In this document: one piece after another, positions 1 to 12,600 of the stretch
Numbering within the stretch: the stretch's first letter is position 1
Layout of the letters: each line of letters opens with the position of its first letter
Assembly: GCA_007922195.1 (NCBI GenBank)
Contig: ML682116.1
Coordinates: forward strand, 2,676,543-2,740,542
Length of the DNA stretch: 64,000 nt
Direction of reading: 5' to 3'
From: Podocnemis expansa
Lineage: Eukaryota > Chordata > Testudines > Podocnemididae
Notes under the pieces: model-generated
The model's input: only the letters and a program-made list of their open reading frames with translations
Databases searched by the model: none
What the model was told of the DNA's origin: nothing
Translations under genes and position numbers: made by a program

Positions 1-578
1 TATCACACCAGTAGTTTTAGCAGCACCAGTCAATAAGTTTCTACAAAGTAATGAACATACAAAAATGTTCTTAATACTCTGTGTAAACTGCACTAGCTGT
101 ACCTCTAGCTTTGATTCCTATTGTGTTTAGCAAAACAAGCAAGGAGTCCTGTGGGACTTTTAAAGAGTAACAAATTTATTTATCGCATGAGCTTTCCTGG
201 GAGAAAATCTCACTGTCAGATGCTTTGAAGATTGCTTGTTTTGCTGAACTAGGCTACCTCTTTGGAACCATTGTGTTTATGTGATCAGCTGCTGAAAATC
301 CACATGACCACTCGTATTTCAAAATGTATGTTGATAGCATGGGCTGGAGCCCAAACGTGTTTCTTTTCCTTATCCTTAATGTAGTTTCATTTGCAAGTTG
401 CAATCTTCTATCACCCAGTGAGTCTAACAAGGAGTACTGCAGGATCGTTACATACCTCGGGCCTGATTTATTTGTGGTGCTGAGTATGTGTGGACGGCCA
501 GCTCTGAAAATCAGACCTATGGTTTTTTGCTGAGTGGATCATGCCCTTATATAAAGGTGTGTCTGTCTTCTGTTTCAG
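1..578 (+). other. VPS41: VPS41 intron (partial)
   Basis: Intronic sequence upstream of the first exon in the window. It holds one compact PLE-derived foldback insertion (130-269). Nothing else was recognised. Confidence 0.8.
130..269 (-). mobile_element. PLE-derived foldback insertion, copy A
   Basis: A 140 bp insertion flanked by a perfect 10 bp direct repeat ATTGTGTTTA (120-129 and 270-279). The left part is the complement of the PLE 3' terminal repeat, including the words CTTTTAAAGAGTAACAAAT and GCATGAGC. The right part (about 232-269) runs the opposite way through GCTTGTTTTGCTGAAC to CTACCTCTTTGGAAC. The insertion is therefore an inverted pair of terminal segments with no coding sequence. 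A hammerhead-like core lies on the minus strand, with CTGACAG instead of CTGANGA. Confidence 0.85.
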
Positions 579-676
579 TTTTCCAGTTCGATACTGAATT
601 CTTCATCAGTGGACTCGCACCTCTTTGTGACCAGCTTGTTTTACTTTCATATGTAAAGGAGGTTTCTGAGAAAACG
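579..676 (+). CDS. VPS41: VPS41 exon, approx. residues 263-294
   Basis: Encodes [20 protein letters not shown] and flanking residues at the end of the propeller region. The acceptor is the pyrimidine-rich tract ending in CAG at 578, which makes the incoming intron phase 1. A second AG at 586 would start the exon at 587 in phase 0. The previous exon is outside the window, so the choice cannot be settled here. The donor is GTAATT at 677. Confidence 0.93.
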
Positions 677-3600
677 GTAATTATTTTGGTATTGTAATTG
701 CACTGAACCACAAAGCTATGAGTCAAGTTTAGGTTAGACACCTGATTGTCTTTGAAAGGATTATTGGTTAGCTTAGTCAATAGTAAACAATGGATTAAAA
801 CTTCCTTGACCTATCATTTCAGGTCAACAGAGGGTACATTGAAGACTAGTGTGTTTACCTTACAGCCGCCCTGCTGTCTGGTCTCCTTTGTTCTTTGGGG
901 GAACAAAGAACATCTCTCTCTCTCATTCTCAATCTTTTCTGGTGTTTGTGTCTGAGAAGGAATGAAGGATATATCTAGCTGAAGGGAGGGGCAAATTGCT
1001 GACACTGTGCATTTTCAGGAATGACAGAAGTGAGGCTGATCATCCAACAATAGGAGTCAGTGTGTTTGGGGCAGTGGAAATTCCTGAAAGAATGATTGAT
1101 CATTTTCTTTGCCTTAGAGACATCTGTTCTGTGCTCTGTAAATATATAGCACTTGGAATGAACATCACTACCAGGAGGGGAACAGTCATTCCTGCCTTAT
1201 ATATGTGTTTCAGAATACATGGAAAAAGTGGGGAAAAGAAAACCCTCAAAGCCCCAGTATAAGAGTGGCAGATGTTCTTGATCATCTCTTTGATAGCGTG
1301 CCTGCGTTACAGTCATCACTATAGTAACGTTAAGCAACTGGGTGCACATGTTGCTAGGCAATGAAAAGCTATAGGTTCAAACTAATGCTCAAACCTATTG
1401 AAATCAATAGGGGTAGCATCTAGCCCTAGTTTAGGATGTCAGATTATTTATTTATTTAAAGCATGGCTTACCTCCCTATTCCCCCCTCGCCTCAAAATCC
1501 CACTGCAGCTTCTCATGAGAAAGTTAGTGTAGTAATTCCTTTGCTATGTGCGTGTGTGTGTGAGAGCGAGAGAGGGAGAGAGAAGCTTTTGAAGGAAAGC
1601 AAGGTAACAGATGAAACGGGAGAAGGCTAGAAAGCAAGGAAATCGAAAGTGGCTGTTAATGAAAAAGTAGTACTGGAAAAGAGTGGGGATAAAGCAAGAG
1701 GCAAATGGGAAAGGTTAAAGAAATTCTGACTGCTTCAGGGAACAAGGAGGGGAAGAGGATTTCAGGTCAAACAATAGTAGATCATAGCAGAGAGGAAGTC
1801 TTTAATGTATTTTCATTTCTTTTGGAGTTTTTGAAACACAAATACAGAGCCTGTGAAAGATTACCAGCTAATCAAACCAAAGCCCTTTAATTGTCCAAAG
1901 CAAGCATAAAGCTGCTGTGAAGAGCTGCTGTGAAGAGCTCCTCTTGCTGTCCTGCCTATGCATTTCTGCCCTGTGCTGCAGAAGACCATTTTTAAGGGGG
2001 ATAGAGCTGGCTGACCAGATTTTTTGGAACAATTTCCACAGACATGTAGTTTCCCAGTCCTGGGGCACTTGGTAGCAGTCACCCTCATCCTGCTCGGTCC
2101 CTGCTCTCAGCACAGAGCTGATGCCTGAGTTCCTGGGAGTTGGCAAACGATAGCCTTCCACACCGTGGCTGGGAGCCTGGCAGCAGCCTCCTACACCCTA
2201 CAAGCTGTACTGGCAGCTGGGTGGCAGCTACCCATGCCCTGGCTCACAGCCAGTTGCCCCAGGACAGCCACCTACACCTTATCTTGGAGCCAGGTGGCAG
2301 CCTTTCACTCCCTGGCTTGAAGGTGGGCAGCTGCTGCCTGCGACTTGCCTGCATCCCAAGGTCCCAGCTGGGTGTGGTAACCTCCTCCACCTCAGCTCAG
2401 AATGGGGGACAGCCACACAACTCCTTGGTTGGCAGCTGGCTGGCAGCCATCTGCAGATTGCCCCAGTGGTAGCCCCCTTTCTTGGCTCATAGCGTGGTGC
2501 TCTGAAAACCAGCCAGAGAGCCCAGTGGTTTGCCCATTCTGGACCTGGGCTCTGTCCACAGGCTTGCTTCTCACTTTTATTGCTGTACCTGAGCAGTGAA
2601 ATGGACAAATGACACCCCCCAGATTTCACCTGTAAAAAAAAAAAAAAGTTTGGGGGAGGCCACATAGTGTGATTTTCCTCCACTGCACCAGAGAAGGCCT
2701 CTGAGTTTGAATAAAATCTGAAGTGTAGTGCAGGGGTTATATTTTATTATTTCCAAAGTGGTAGCCACGTTAGTCTAGTTCAGCAAAACAAACAAGGAGT
2801 CTGTGTCACTTTTAAAGACTAACAGATTTATTTATCACATGAGCTTTTGTGGGAGAAAAATCCTGCTTCATCAGATGCTTGAAGATAAGTAAATTTGTTA
2901 GTCTTTTTAAGTGCCATAGACTCCTTGTTTGTTTTATTACTTGTCACATTTATTTATTACATTGTCGCCTCATTTTTAAACCAGTTTGGTGACAAAACCA
3001 ATGAGGGGCATTTCTGGGGACAGAGTACCTAAATTGGGGTCTGCCCCAAAATCAGGGACATATGGTCAGCCTAGGGATAGCGCAGTTCAGTTTCAGCGGC
3101 CTATCGATTTGGTCTCTTTGCTGCACTTCCAGGAGGGTGACTATTACTGATAGCAATGATAGTGTGTTCTGAAATGCTGTTTTCTGTGAACTAATGAGCC
3201 CACCAACTTATTTTATAACTGTTAAATAATAGCATCTAGTCATCATAAACTGGGACTAGATTTGAACCAATGACATAAGCAGGGCACTTCTTCTTCTGGT
3301 CTGCACTACAATTTAGCTTGCCATAAACATGTCACTCAGGAGTATAGAAAATCCACACCCTAAGCAATGCAGTTACACCATCTGATCTACAGTCAGCATT
3401 ACCTATGCTGGCAGGAGAGCATCTTCCATCAGTGTGGGTAGCATCTTCACCAGGTGCTGCACAGGCACAGCCGCACCAGGGCTGTGGCACCACTGCAGCA
3501 TGGTCAGTGTTCAGAAGTTCTTAATCTTCAGGTGTCATGAAAAATCTGAATCAGAAATCGTAGTGGCAAATGGCCTGGGTGGTACAAATCACTGCTGAAA

Positions 3601-6600
3601 GGGCTAACTGGGAGCAGTATATACCTGCATCTTGGCTCATCACTGCCACCCTGCTATTATTGATGTAGTTTAATTCATAACCAGGTTTTTTTAAAGTGAC
3701 AGTGTTTGAGGTCTTGACATAATTAAAAGGACAATAAAACAGCAGTTTCTCCCAATCCCAACATCAGAGAATAACAAAACAAAACTGAAAGTCTAGTTCC
3801 AGTCTTTATGCCACTTCACCCATAACAAATTCCCTATGTTCCTATTTCTTGACCTTATCTATGGATCCTACTTAATATACTCCTACTTAAACTGGATATT
3901 TAAAGGCTACATTTAGACTGAAATCTACTTTGACTCAAAGGAAAGAGGGGCTGAGGCCACCGTATATCTGACCCCAGAATTAGGTTGCTGCAACCTGCTC
4001 TTTTGTGAAGCTTTGTTCTTCAGGGACTAGACAGACCTGAAGATCTAGCCCATTAATTTAATTCTTTTTTTTAACTGAAAATTTAAATTCTGGGAGTCCC
4101 TTGGTTGATTAGTATATGACAGTTATTATGATGTCATTAAAAATATGACTAGTGATGTTTAATTCACAAATGTATACATTAGTAACTTAAAAGTATACTT
4201 TTTGCTCTAATCTAGAAATAAGCTATTTTACAAATCTCAAAAATCAGGAATTTTATTTGCTAGAGGAAACCAAATGTAATGTTGGATGCACCCACACAAA
4301 AAAAGTGTTAGAGCCAGTTTAAAAATCTGTTTAATTGGTCTGAGAAAAGATTAAATTTTTGAATTCTTAGAAAATTCATTCCATGAAGAAGTCCGGTATA
4401 TTTGGTTAAAGTACAATGTATTATTCATACACACCAAACAATTTTACTCTTTGATAGGTAACTGCAAATCTCAATATATTCTTAAATGTGGACTAATTAC
4501 CATACAATTATAACTTATATACTTAACATAATGCAACATTCTAATTGTGTAATTATTTGTAATGTGTAATTATTTGTAACGTGGTTTTTGCTCTGTGTTG
4601 GTTACATGCCTTAAGGGAAAACCAAAGAAAGACTAGAAACATTACCATGAGATTTGTGTACTAAAATTAATTAACAGCACACAAACTGTGAACTGCAAAA
4701 TTTATAATTGAACACACAATTTGAAGTTCATGTGTAATGAATATTTGAGCAAAAAGTCACTTTTCACTAAACTCTGTTTGAAAAATGTGAAGCATGAAAG
4801 GGTAGTGAGACATGGCTGAATTGACATTTGTTTTGAATATTTTGGAAAAGATTTTTTCACTCCCCTCTCTGCCCTTCTCCATTCACAGTGTAGGAAATTT
4901 GCTTCACTCTTCTCAAATGGTGACATAATTATAAATCCACTGAACACGGTGAAGAAGGATTTCAGCTGTTTCTTGCGCTGATGATCACATCACAGCTGCA
5001 GAGAGCTAGAAAGTTGAGTCTGGAACTGACAGTTTGGGCATGTCCATTGTTGACAATTGGTATCATTCTGGAAAACTCAGGTGGCAGAAGTATTGTATTT
5101 AAATTGTGTCCTCAGGTAAGCATCGGTTGAAATAAAGAAGACAGATTGCATAACATAATTATTGCGGTTGCATTTTTCCCAGGAAAAGGAATGTTGTGCA
5201 AGACCTAGATTGGATATTATTCAACCCCTGCCTGAGTCTTATGAAGAGATTTCCTCTGATGCTCTGACGGTTAGAGGATTCCAAGAAAACGAATGTAGAG
5301 ATTATCATTTAGGTGAGAAATTTCAATAACTCTTAGTTTTTTGATCTTTGATAACCAAAAGCCCTGTCTAATTACTCTTGTAGAAGTCAGATTATTAAAT
5401 TGCAACAATATCCCCTAATGCCTTTGTCAGTATTTCTATGGCATTTACAGGCAATTGTTCTGTGTATTGTAAAAATGTGAACTCAAAGCAATGTTAAGGT
5501 TGCTAAGTTAAATTTACAAAATGTCAAGATATACAAAGGTTTAAAGTTCCAACATAACATTTACTGGGTTATGTTGCAGGTGCTTTGTTTCCTTGTACAT
5601 CCTGTAGGTGTTATATGCTGAGAATATTTAATTATGTAGATTAGATATATTAAGTTATACATTTAATTGCAAAATAGTATCATGTCCGTGATTCTCAACA
5701 TTTTGTCTGCTGTGGCACACCTTGCTACCTTTAATGAATTTGAGGCACACTACCATATTGTTGCCAAATGAACTCATGAATATTCATGACCCAATGAGCC
5801 AATCCAGAGCTCTTTGAGTAGTTTTTTCAAAAAATCTTGTGGCACGCCTACACACACATGACGACACACTGGTTGGGAAGCACTGTCTTATCTACCAGTG
5901 CTGCCAATGAGGTTTGCCCATACCATCTCTGTTAATCTTTATTAAGAAATGCTGTCTAAATGTCTTCTGTGTTTGTAAAGAACCTAGCATGCATGACTGG
6001 GATGTCTTGGTGCTGTGATATTACAGATAAATAATAATTTTATTCTTGATATTGGATGACACTATTGAAGAATTAAAGGCGTGTAGGATAACTGATGGCA
6101 TTCAACAGGCTTCATAGAAAAATAGTCCTTGTCATACAACTTGATGTAATTTATGGATGAGATTACATGTTGGTTTAACATTAATTGCACTAACAGTTTA
6201 CTAGATTTTTTGTAAAGCATTTGACAAGGTATTATCTGGCTCTCCGAGTTGCTTCTGTGGTTCCCGTTATGGTAGTGTCTGTGTGCCATGTAGTCTTGAA
6301 TGTATCGATCCTCCAGGGTGGATTGATTTAAATCACCTATTTTCATCATGTTTTATATCAGCAAGCAGGGAACCTTGGTCTAAATCATTGATCTTAATTG
6401 TGTTTTTCATTGGTTCTTTTTAGTTATTTTCCTAAAGAAAGATTGATTTATATTAATTGATAACTATTAAAGCATATTGATTTGCAACTAAATATCATTT
6501 TTACCCTAAATTTGCTGGTGGTTCTTGCTAACCAAGAGGATACACTCTATATATGCAAATTGTATAGCTTGATTTACTTCTATTCAGATTTTTTAAAAAT

Positions 6601-9600
6601 ATTGGAAAACAGTGAATGATGTATCAAGCTCTGTATGAATGGAAATTCAAATTCAGTTAAAAATAAGCATTTTGATAAGCTTTGTTTTTCTTCCAGCACT
6701 TTTAAGGTAGCTTTATTTAATACATTACAATGGCATTTCTTTTTTATTTTATCAAACATTTTGCATTTAAAAATAAGTAACTGAGTTAAACAAATAAAAA
6801 GTATAGTCTGATTTGTTTCTGGTCAACATATTCTTCTACGTTTTAGAACTAATATATCTCATTCTCTTGCACCTATGTTTTTTCAAAGTGATTGAAAGAG
6901 GAAAACGAGCTTTCCTGCTTTTTTTAGCTCAATTAGTTCCGTAGCTTTGAATGAACTAGTCATTAAATTGAACTGGTTGAGTAAAGTGAAATAAAGGAAA
7001 TGTTCTCATGGAGAAGTGGCTACTGTTGTCAAAAGTTTCTTTAGCACTTCAGCGAACTCTGCTTCCAGTGGCTTATCCAGTGATTTCTACCAGTTCAGCT
7101 GACTAATTCTAAAACATGATGGCAAGCATGTACAGCTGGATGTTTTTTTGTTTTGTTTTGTTTAATTTAAATGCTTTAAATTATTTTAGTAGATTATAAT
7201 AAGGTTAGGGTTTAATATAGGTTCTTCTTTAAGTGATTACACATATCCCTTCCACTTCAGGTGTATGTGTGCCCAGTGCTTCAGAGCCAAAGATTGTGTT
7301 TTTACTTAGCAGATCCATTAGGCTGGTGTATATGCCGTTAGCAGGCTCATGCTATTTACTGATTAGTGTTACAAAGGACTCCCTCACTGCTTTCAGTGAT
7401 TGATAGTTTGAGCATGCCAACATGTTTACTGAAGTCTCTTCCCACTAACAGTGATTTTTTATATTTTTGTATACTGTTAGTGGTTTTTTGTTTTTAACTA
7501 ATACTTGTTCTTATAGTGAGTCTGCCCATTTTCCTTGTTTTTACTGGTTTTCTAGTGCTCAATCCCTCTTATTGTTCAAGTGCTGACACTCAGGACTGTG
7601 GCATGTCTTGCTCCCCAGATTTTAAGCCCTGTGTTGTTGCAAGAAGTGACAAATTCTCACTCAGGGTGGTAGAAATGTCTGGATGAAGGCCACATGTGAG
7701 CCTGCTGCTGGATTTCAAGCTGCATATAAAAAAAGAGAGGGAGGTGAAACTGCCATGTTCTTATGGAGGCTACCTTGCACCCACCTTTGGAGCTTTTCCA
7801 CTAAGCGCAGGGGCCAGGGACTTCTGTCTCAGTTAAGACTGCTCCTTTTGATGTCATTTTTCCTCCAAAGATGATGTTCAGAAGGAAGTCACCAATCCCA
7901 AGGAAAAGCACAAAAAATCGAGTGAATAATATTCCTCTGTGATAAAGACCTGTCAGGAGCGGATCTATCCGAGATCCCTGGTGCCAGCAGAGCACTGGAT
8001 ATGGTGGGTAGGTGACATTTTTTGGAACTGTCTCTGTTACCTCCCTCTGAGAGTCTTTGGTGCCAGCTCTGGTTTTGGGGATGTGAAGGCTGACTTTTAC
8101 TGTGGCACTGATGCACTCAATGCAGCAGCTGCAAGAACAAAGAGTGTTTTTGGAGCCAATATCAGCTGGGGCTTATGCAGTAGCAAAAGACTTGTTCTGC
8201 CACTCTGTGCCAGATTTTCCAGCTGTGCAGAAGGTAGAGGTTCTGGTATTTGGTCTTTCTGCCAGGTCTGACATGCTTGCTGGACACTTGCTGGTAGAAA
8301 GATCCTGTGCTACTTCAGAGGAGGGAAAGCAGATCAGAATACCTTTAATGGTCAAGACGACAGAGCATCCAACTCTTTTTTTTTTTTTTTTTTTTTTTTG
8401 TCCTGTCCAACCCAGTTATAAGCCTAGTATCATGTCACCAGTGCCAACATCATCTGGCAGACACATTCAGTCTCTGGAATAGCGTGCTACAGCACTGCTG
8501 TGTGTCCTTCAGGGTATCCTAGATCCTCTTTGGAGTCCAAGGTTGACTCCTATGCGCCACTTTCCCAGGACAGGAAACTGTAGTCACCATCACCATGAGG
8601 GCAATTCCAGTACCCATCTGACTGTGGAAGATGTTCCAGAAACCAAAACGCAGGGAAGAGTTAAATCTAGAGTCTCATGCTGCCCCATTGGCTTTTTTTT
8701 GGAATCCTCGCAGTGTACCTCCCATTTCACAGTCTTTCATGTTGCTTCTGCTGTGAATTCATTTAACGGATCTTGAGGCAGGTGTTATGAAGACATTCAG
8801 GTGCCTATCTCTATATTCCTTTCACCAACAGAAATGAATCAGTGTTTTCTAACCCTATGACTGTTGCACCCATAAGGGGGTTGGTCAGGCTGTACACCTC
8901 TAATCCTACATCTCTTTGGGACATCCATTTGATGCTGATGGGGCAGCCTTTTGAGCCAATGGCCATCATTTCTTTATTACATCCATCTGTGAAATTTACA
9001 TTCTTTGTGGCCATTACCTCTTTGAGGAAGGTGGCAGTTATATGCTGTGGTTGTAGGCTGGACTTTTTGTTTGTTCGTTTCTTTTCATTTTGGTGGTTTG
9101 TGTTGTGGTTTTTTGTAGAAGCAAAGTATATTTATGCCCTCATTCAAAGTTCTTCACTAAATAGCATCGGAGTTCCATTTTAATCAAGCCATATACTTAC
9201 CATCTTTTTTCCTAAGCCACACACTCATTAGAATGGAGAGAGGCTTTATACCTTGGATGTCAGAAGGGTCTTGGTGTTTTACTTGGACAGAATTGCATCT
9301 TTTAGAGGATCTATCAGCTGCTTATCTCAGTTGTAAACAGGATGGAAGGCCACCCAGTTCTTTGCAGACAGTATCATTGTAGATTTTATCCTGAATATAT
9401 CTATGCTATGAAACAGCTGAAGTTCCTCCCAGGTAGGTTGGTAGCTCACTCCACAGGATCATAGCTTCCACTGCTTTGTTAGCTCAGGACTCTCTTAAAG
9501 ATGGTCCTAAAACTGCAACTCAGTCATCAGTGCATACTTTTACAAGATGCTGTGCTATAGTCTAGCAATCCAGAGACTATATCAAATTTGGTTGAGTAAG

Positions 9601-12600
9601 TTCTTCAATCATTATTCAGCTGGCCTGCAAAACCCTCCTCTAGTCTGAACAGCTTGAGAGTCACCTGAAGTGAAATGGACACATTCAATCACTTGAAGAA
9701 AAAAGTTACTAACTTGTTGTGGAACTGTTGTTCTTTGAGAAATATTGCACATATTCATTCTGCTGCCCATTCCCCCCCCCCCCCATAGCAGTCTTATACA
9801 GTAAGAAGAAACTGAGAGGGGTCAGGACAGCTCTGTGCTTTATACCATCAGTCAGCAACATGAGCATGTGAAAGGTGCACGCACTGCATGGACTACGGAA
9901 AAAACAACTGTCTAACCTGAAGTGTAATTGGATGTATGCAGTGCATCTTGAAGACCAATAGTTGCAGAACAGGATAGTAACCATTTTTCTGTAATTTCCA
10001 ATTTAATTATAAATATGTGTATTTAAAAATTGTATTTAATTTAAATAGAATGTAATTTAAATTCCATTTTTTTTTTTTAAATAATAGATTTTTATCCACT
10101 GTTGTATGTACAGCACCCCTGATAGGGAAGTGCTATTATCCCAGTGTTACATATAGGGAACTGAAGGCCAGCTACTTCAAGGTATTCAGGCATCTAATTT
10201 CAGTGGTTGGTAGATGGCTAGACATTTCTGAAAATCCTCCTCACTGCCTATCTGTATCTTTAGATATCTGAATACCTTTAAAAATCTCATCCTAGGAGAC
10301 TTATCCAGGGTCACACATGATGCCTGTAGTGGAACAAGGAATTGAGCCTAACCACTGAAAACCAAACAAGGAGTTGTGTGGCACTTTTAAAGACTAACAT
10401 TTATTTATCGCATGAGCTTTCATGAGAGGAAATCCCACTTTTGGCAGTCTAACACAGCTACCTCTTTGGAACTTAACCACTAGGCTACTAGCCTTTTCTG
10501 ATTGAAAGAATTAGTACTATACAAAATCAGTGCAGCATACAGTAAGTGAGGTGAAAAATGACTGATAGATCTCAAAAAAAAAAAAGGGGGGGGGTATGTC
10601 ATGAGGTCCTTCTGCCATGTGTTTTTGGTCCAGTGCTAATCAATATTTACCAATGATCCAGAAGAAAATATATAATCTTTACCAGTAATTTGGAAAGGTA
10701 AATAATAATGACAAGTAAATTATACAGAATGATCTGGATCACTTGCACCCATTTAAACATGTTTTAAAGCCAAACTGACAACAGGCGTCTTGGAAAAAAG
10801 AACATGGGTGTTCTCTCCAGGATGAGGGATATCACCCTGAAAGCAATGCCTCTGATGAGGATATCAGGGCCATGATGGATAATCGGCTGAATGTGAATTC
10901 TCAGTGCAACATTGCGGTTCAGAGGACTGATGTAGTCTTTGGACATACAAAATTGAGAATGTGGAATAGGAGTAGGGAGCTGACATTACTTGGTAATTGG
11001 CATTAGTGAGCCTATTTCTGGAATATTACGCTCTGGTCTAGTGTCTGCTTTTTAAAAAGGATGTTCATAAATTGGAAAGGGTTCAGAAATAAATGTTACA
11101 GGGGGTATTAACGGTCAGGGAAACCTGCTTTACAGCATGAGATTAAGGAAGCACAATTTCTTTAAGTTTATCAAAACAAAGATGATGACTTGATCACAGT
11201 CTGCAAAAAATAGATTTTCAAAGGTACTAGGATCCTAACTTCCACTGATTTACAGCCTGTACCTTTTAAAAATCTACCTTAAGTGCCTACACATAGAGGC
11301 AATTTAATAGTCAATAGTCTTTAATCTAACAGGCAACAGCATAATAAGATCCAATCCTGGAAACTGGAGCTAGACAAGTTCAGACTAGAAATAAAGGCCC
11401 AAACTTTTAGCAGTGAAGGTATTTAACAATGAAGGAAATTTACCTAAGGATGAAGTAGATTTTGCATTGCCTGAAGTCTTTAAATAATGATTAGATGTCT
11501 TTCTAGAAAGGTATACTCTAATTCATAAAAGAATTATGAACTTGGTGCAGAAATTAATGGGTCGAGTTATATAGCATGGGTTATAATGGTCACCTCTGGA
11601 GTCTCAAAGCTGATTCTGATTTAAACATCTCACCCAGCAGCAAGTGTCCCCTAAAGTCAGGCTCAAATCAAAGTAGGCCTGCAAACCTGAATGCACATCC
11701 ATACTATTACATATTGGGCAATGCAATATATGCACTACTAGTCTCTAGTCTAAACAATAGTGTTCCCATCAGAAGAACTGGGGCTGCTTTTATACCAGTG
11801 CCCAAACACAAAGCAGGTCCCATTTGTGGTGCTTTGCTGTTCAATGAATGTTCAGATTCATCTACATGGGTAAACTTCTTGATTATCTAGAACACAATGT
11901 GCACAATACACTGTTTTGCTGGGGGGGGGGAGCGGGGGGATGTAGACAGTGTTAAGGCAAGCTTCATCCCTCTATTTTCAAAATATTGAGAGATTATTCC
12001 GCCCCCCCCTCCCGGATTTGAGTAAAGAATGCACTTCTGAGCAATAATCTTCTATGCAAGATTTTACCTTTTTGAGCAAATTTACTTTGAGCTTAATAAG
12101 GGTTCATACTGCTGGTGAATGCCTTATACATATAACCTTAAGTTACAGCATTCCAAATGCATTGCTGTAATGATGTATCAAGTCCCCTGGGTTATGGCAT
12201 CTATCATTTATGTTTTTGATGGCCTTGACCTTGATGGGGAAGATGTGTTTGACAGGTTAGGTAGCATAATAGTCCTCTGAAAGTATAGCCATGTGTTCTA
12301 AACCATCCTAAAGTGCACAAGGGATGAATCAGAATTTTCAATAAGCTGTTGAGAATTTTAAAAGGAATTTTGCTGTTTAAACCAATTTTAATGTATTGGA
12401 ACATACAGCTTCCAGTATTCTGTAGGAGATGAGCTTCATTGCTTTATTTTTTTTCACCAAAGATTAATTAAAATGCAGGGCTTTACTTTAGGAAAATAAA
12501 ATAATAAAATTTCATGTATTTTCAGAGCATTCAGAGGGTGAATCGCTGTTTTACATTATTAGTCCAAGAGATATTGTTGTGGCTAAAGAGCGGGACCAAG

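Larger units (their letters stand above)
677..5182 (+). other. VPS41: VPS41 intron
   Basis: A 4.5 kb intron. It holds a GC-rich block of unknown origin (about 2050-2660) and PLE foldback copy B (2750-2931). I recognise nothing in 677-2049 or 2940-5182 apart from a short GT/GA-rich stretch near 1548-1582. Confidence 0.85.
5313..12525 (+). other. VPS41: VPS41 intron
   Basis: A 7.2 kb intron. It contains a hAT-like MITE (5685-5885), a DIRS-like relic (about 7215-9990), an old MIR-like SINE (about 10090-10495) and a PLE foldback inserted into it (10357-10473). Nothing was recognised in 5886-7214 or 10496-12525 beyond short homopolymer runs such as the C run near 12001. Confidence 0.85.

Noticed and set aside
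2279..2683. A 134-codon minus-strand open frame
   Set aside because: The composition is dictated by the GC-rich internal repeats, and overlapping frames on both strands are equally open.
5685..5885. An 8 bp target duplication for this MITE
   Set aside because: The bases next to the best ends (ATCATGTC and TCTTATCT) do not match.
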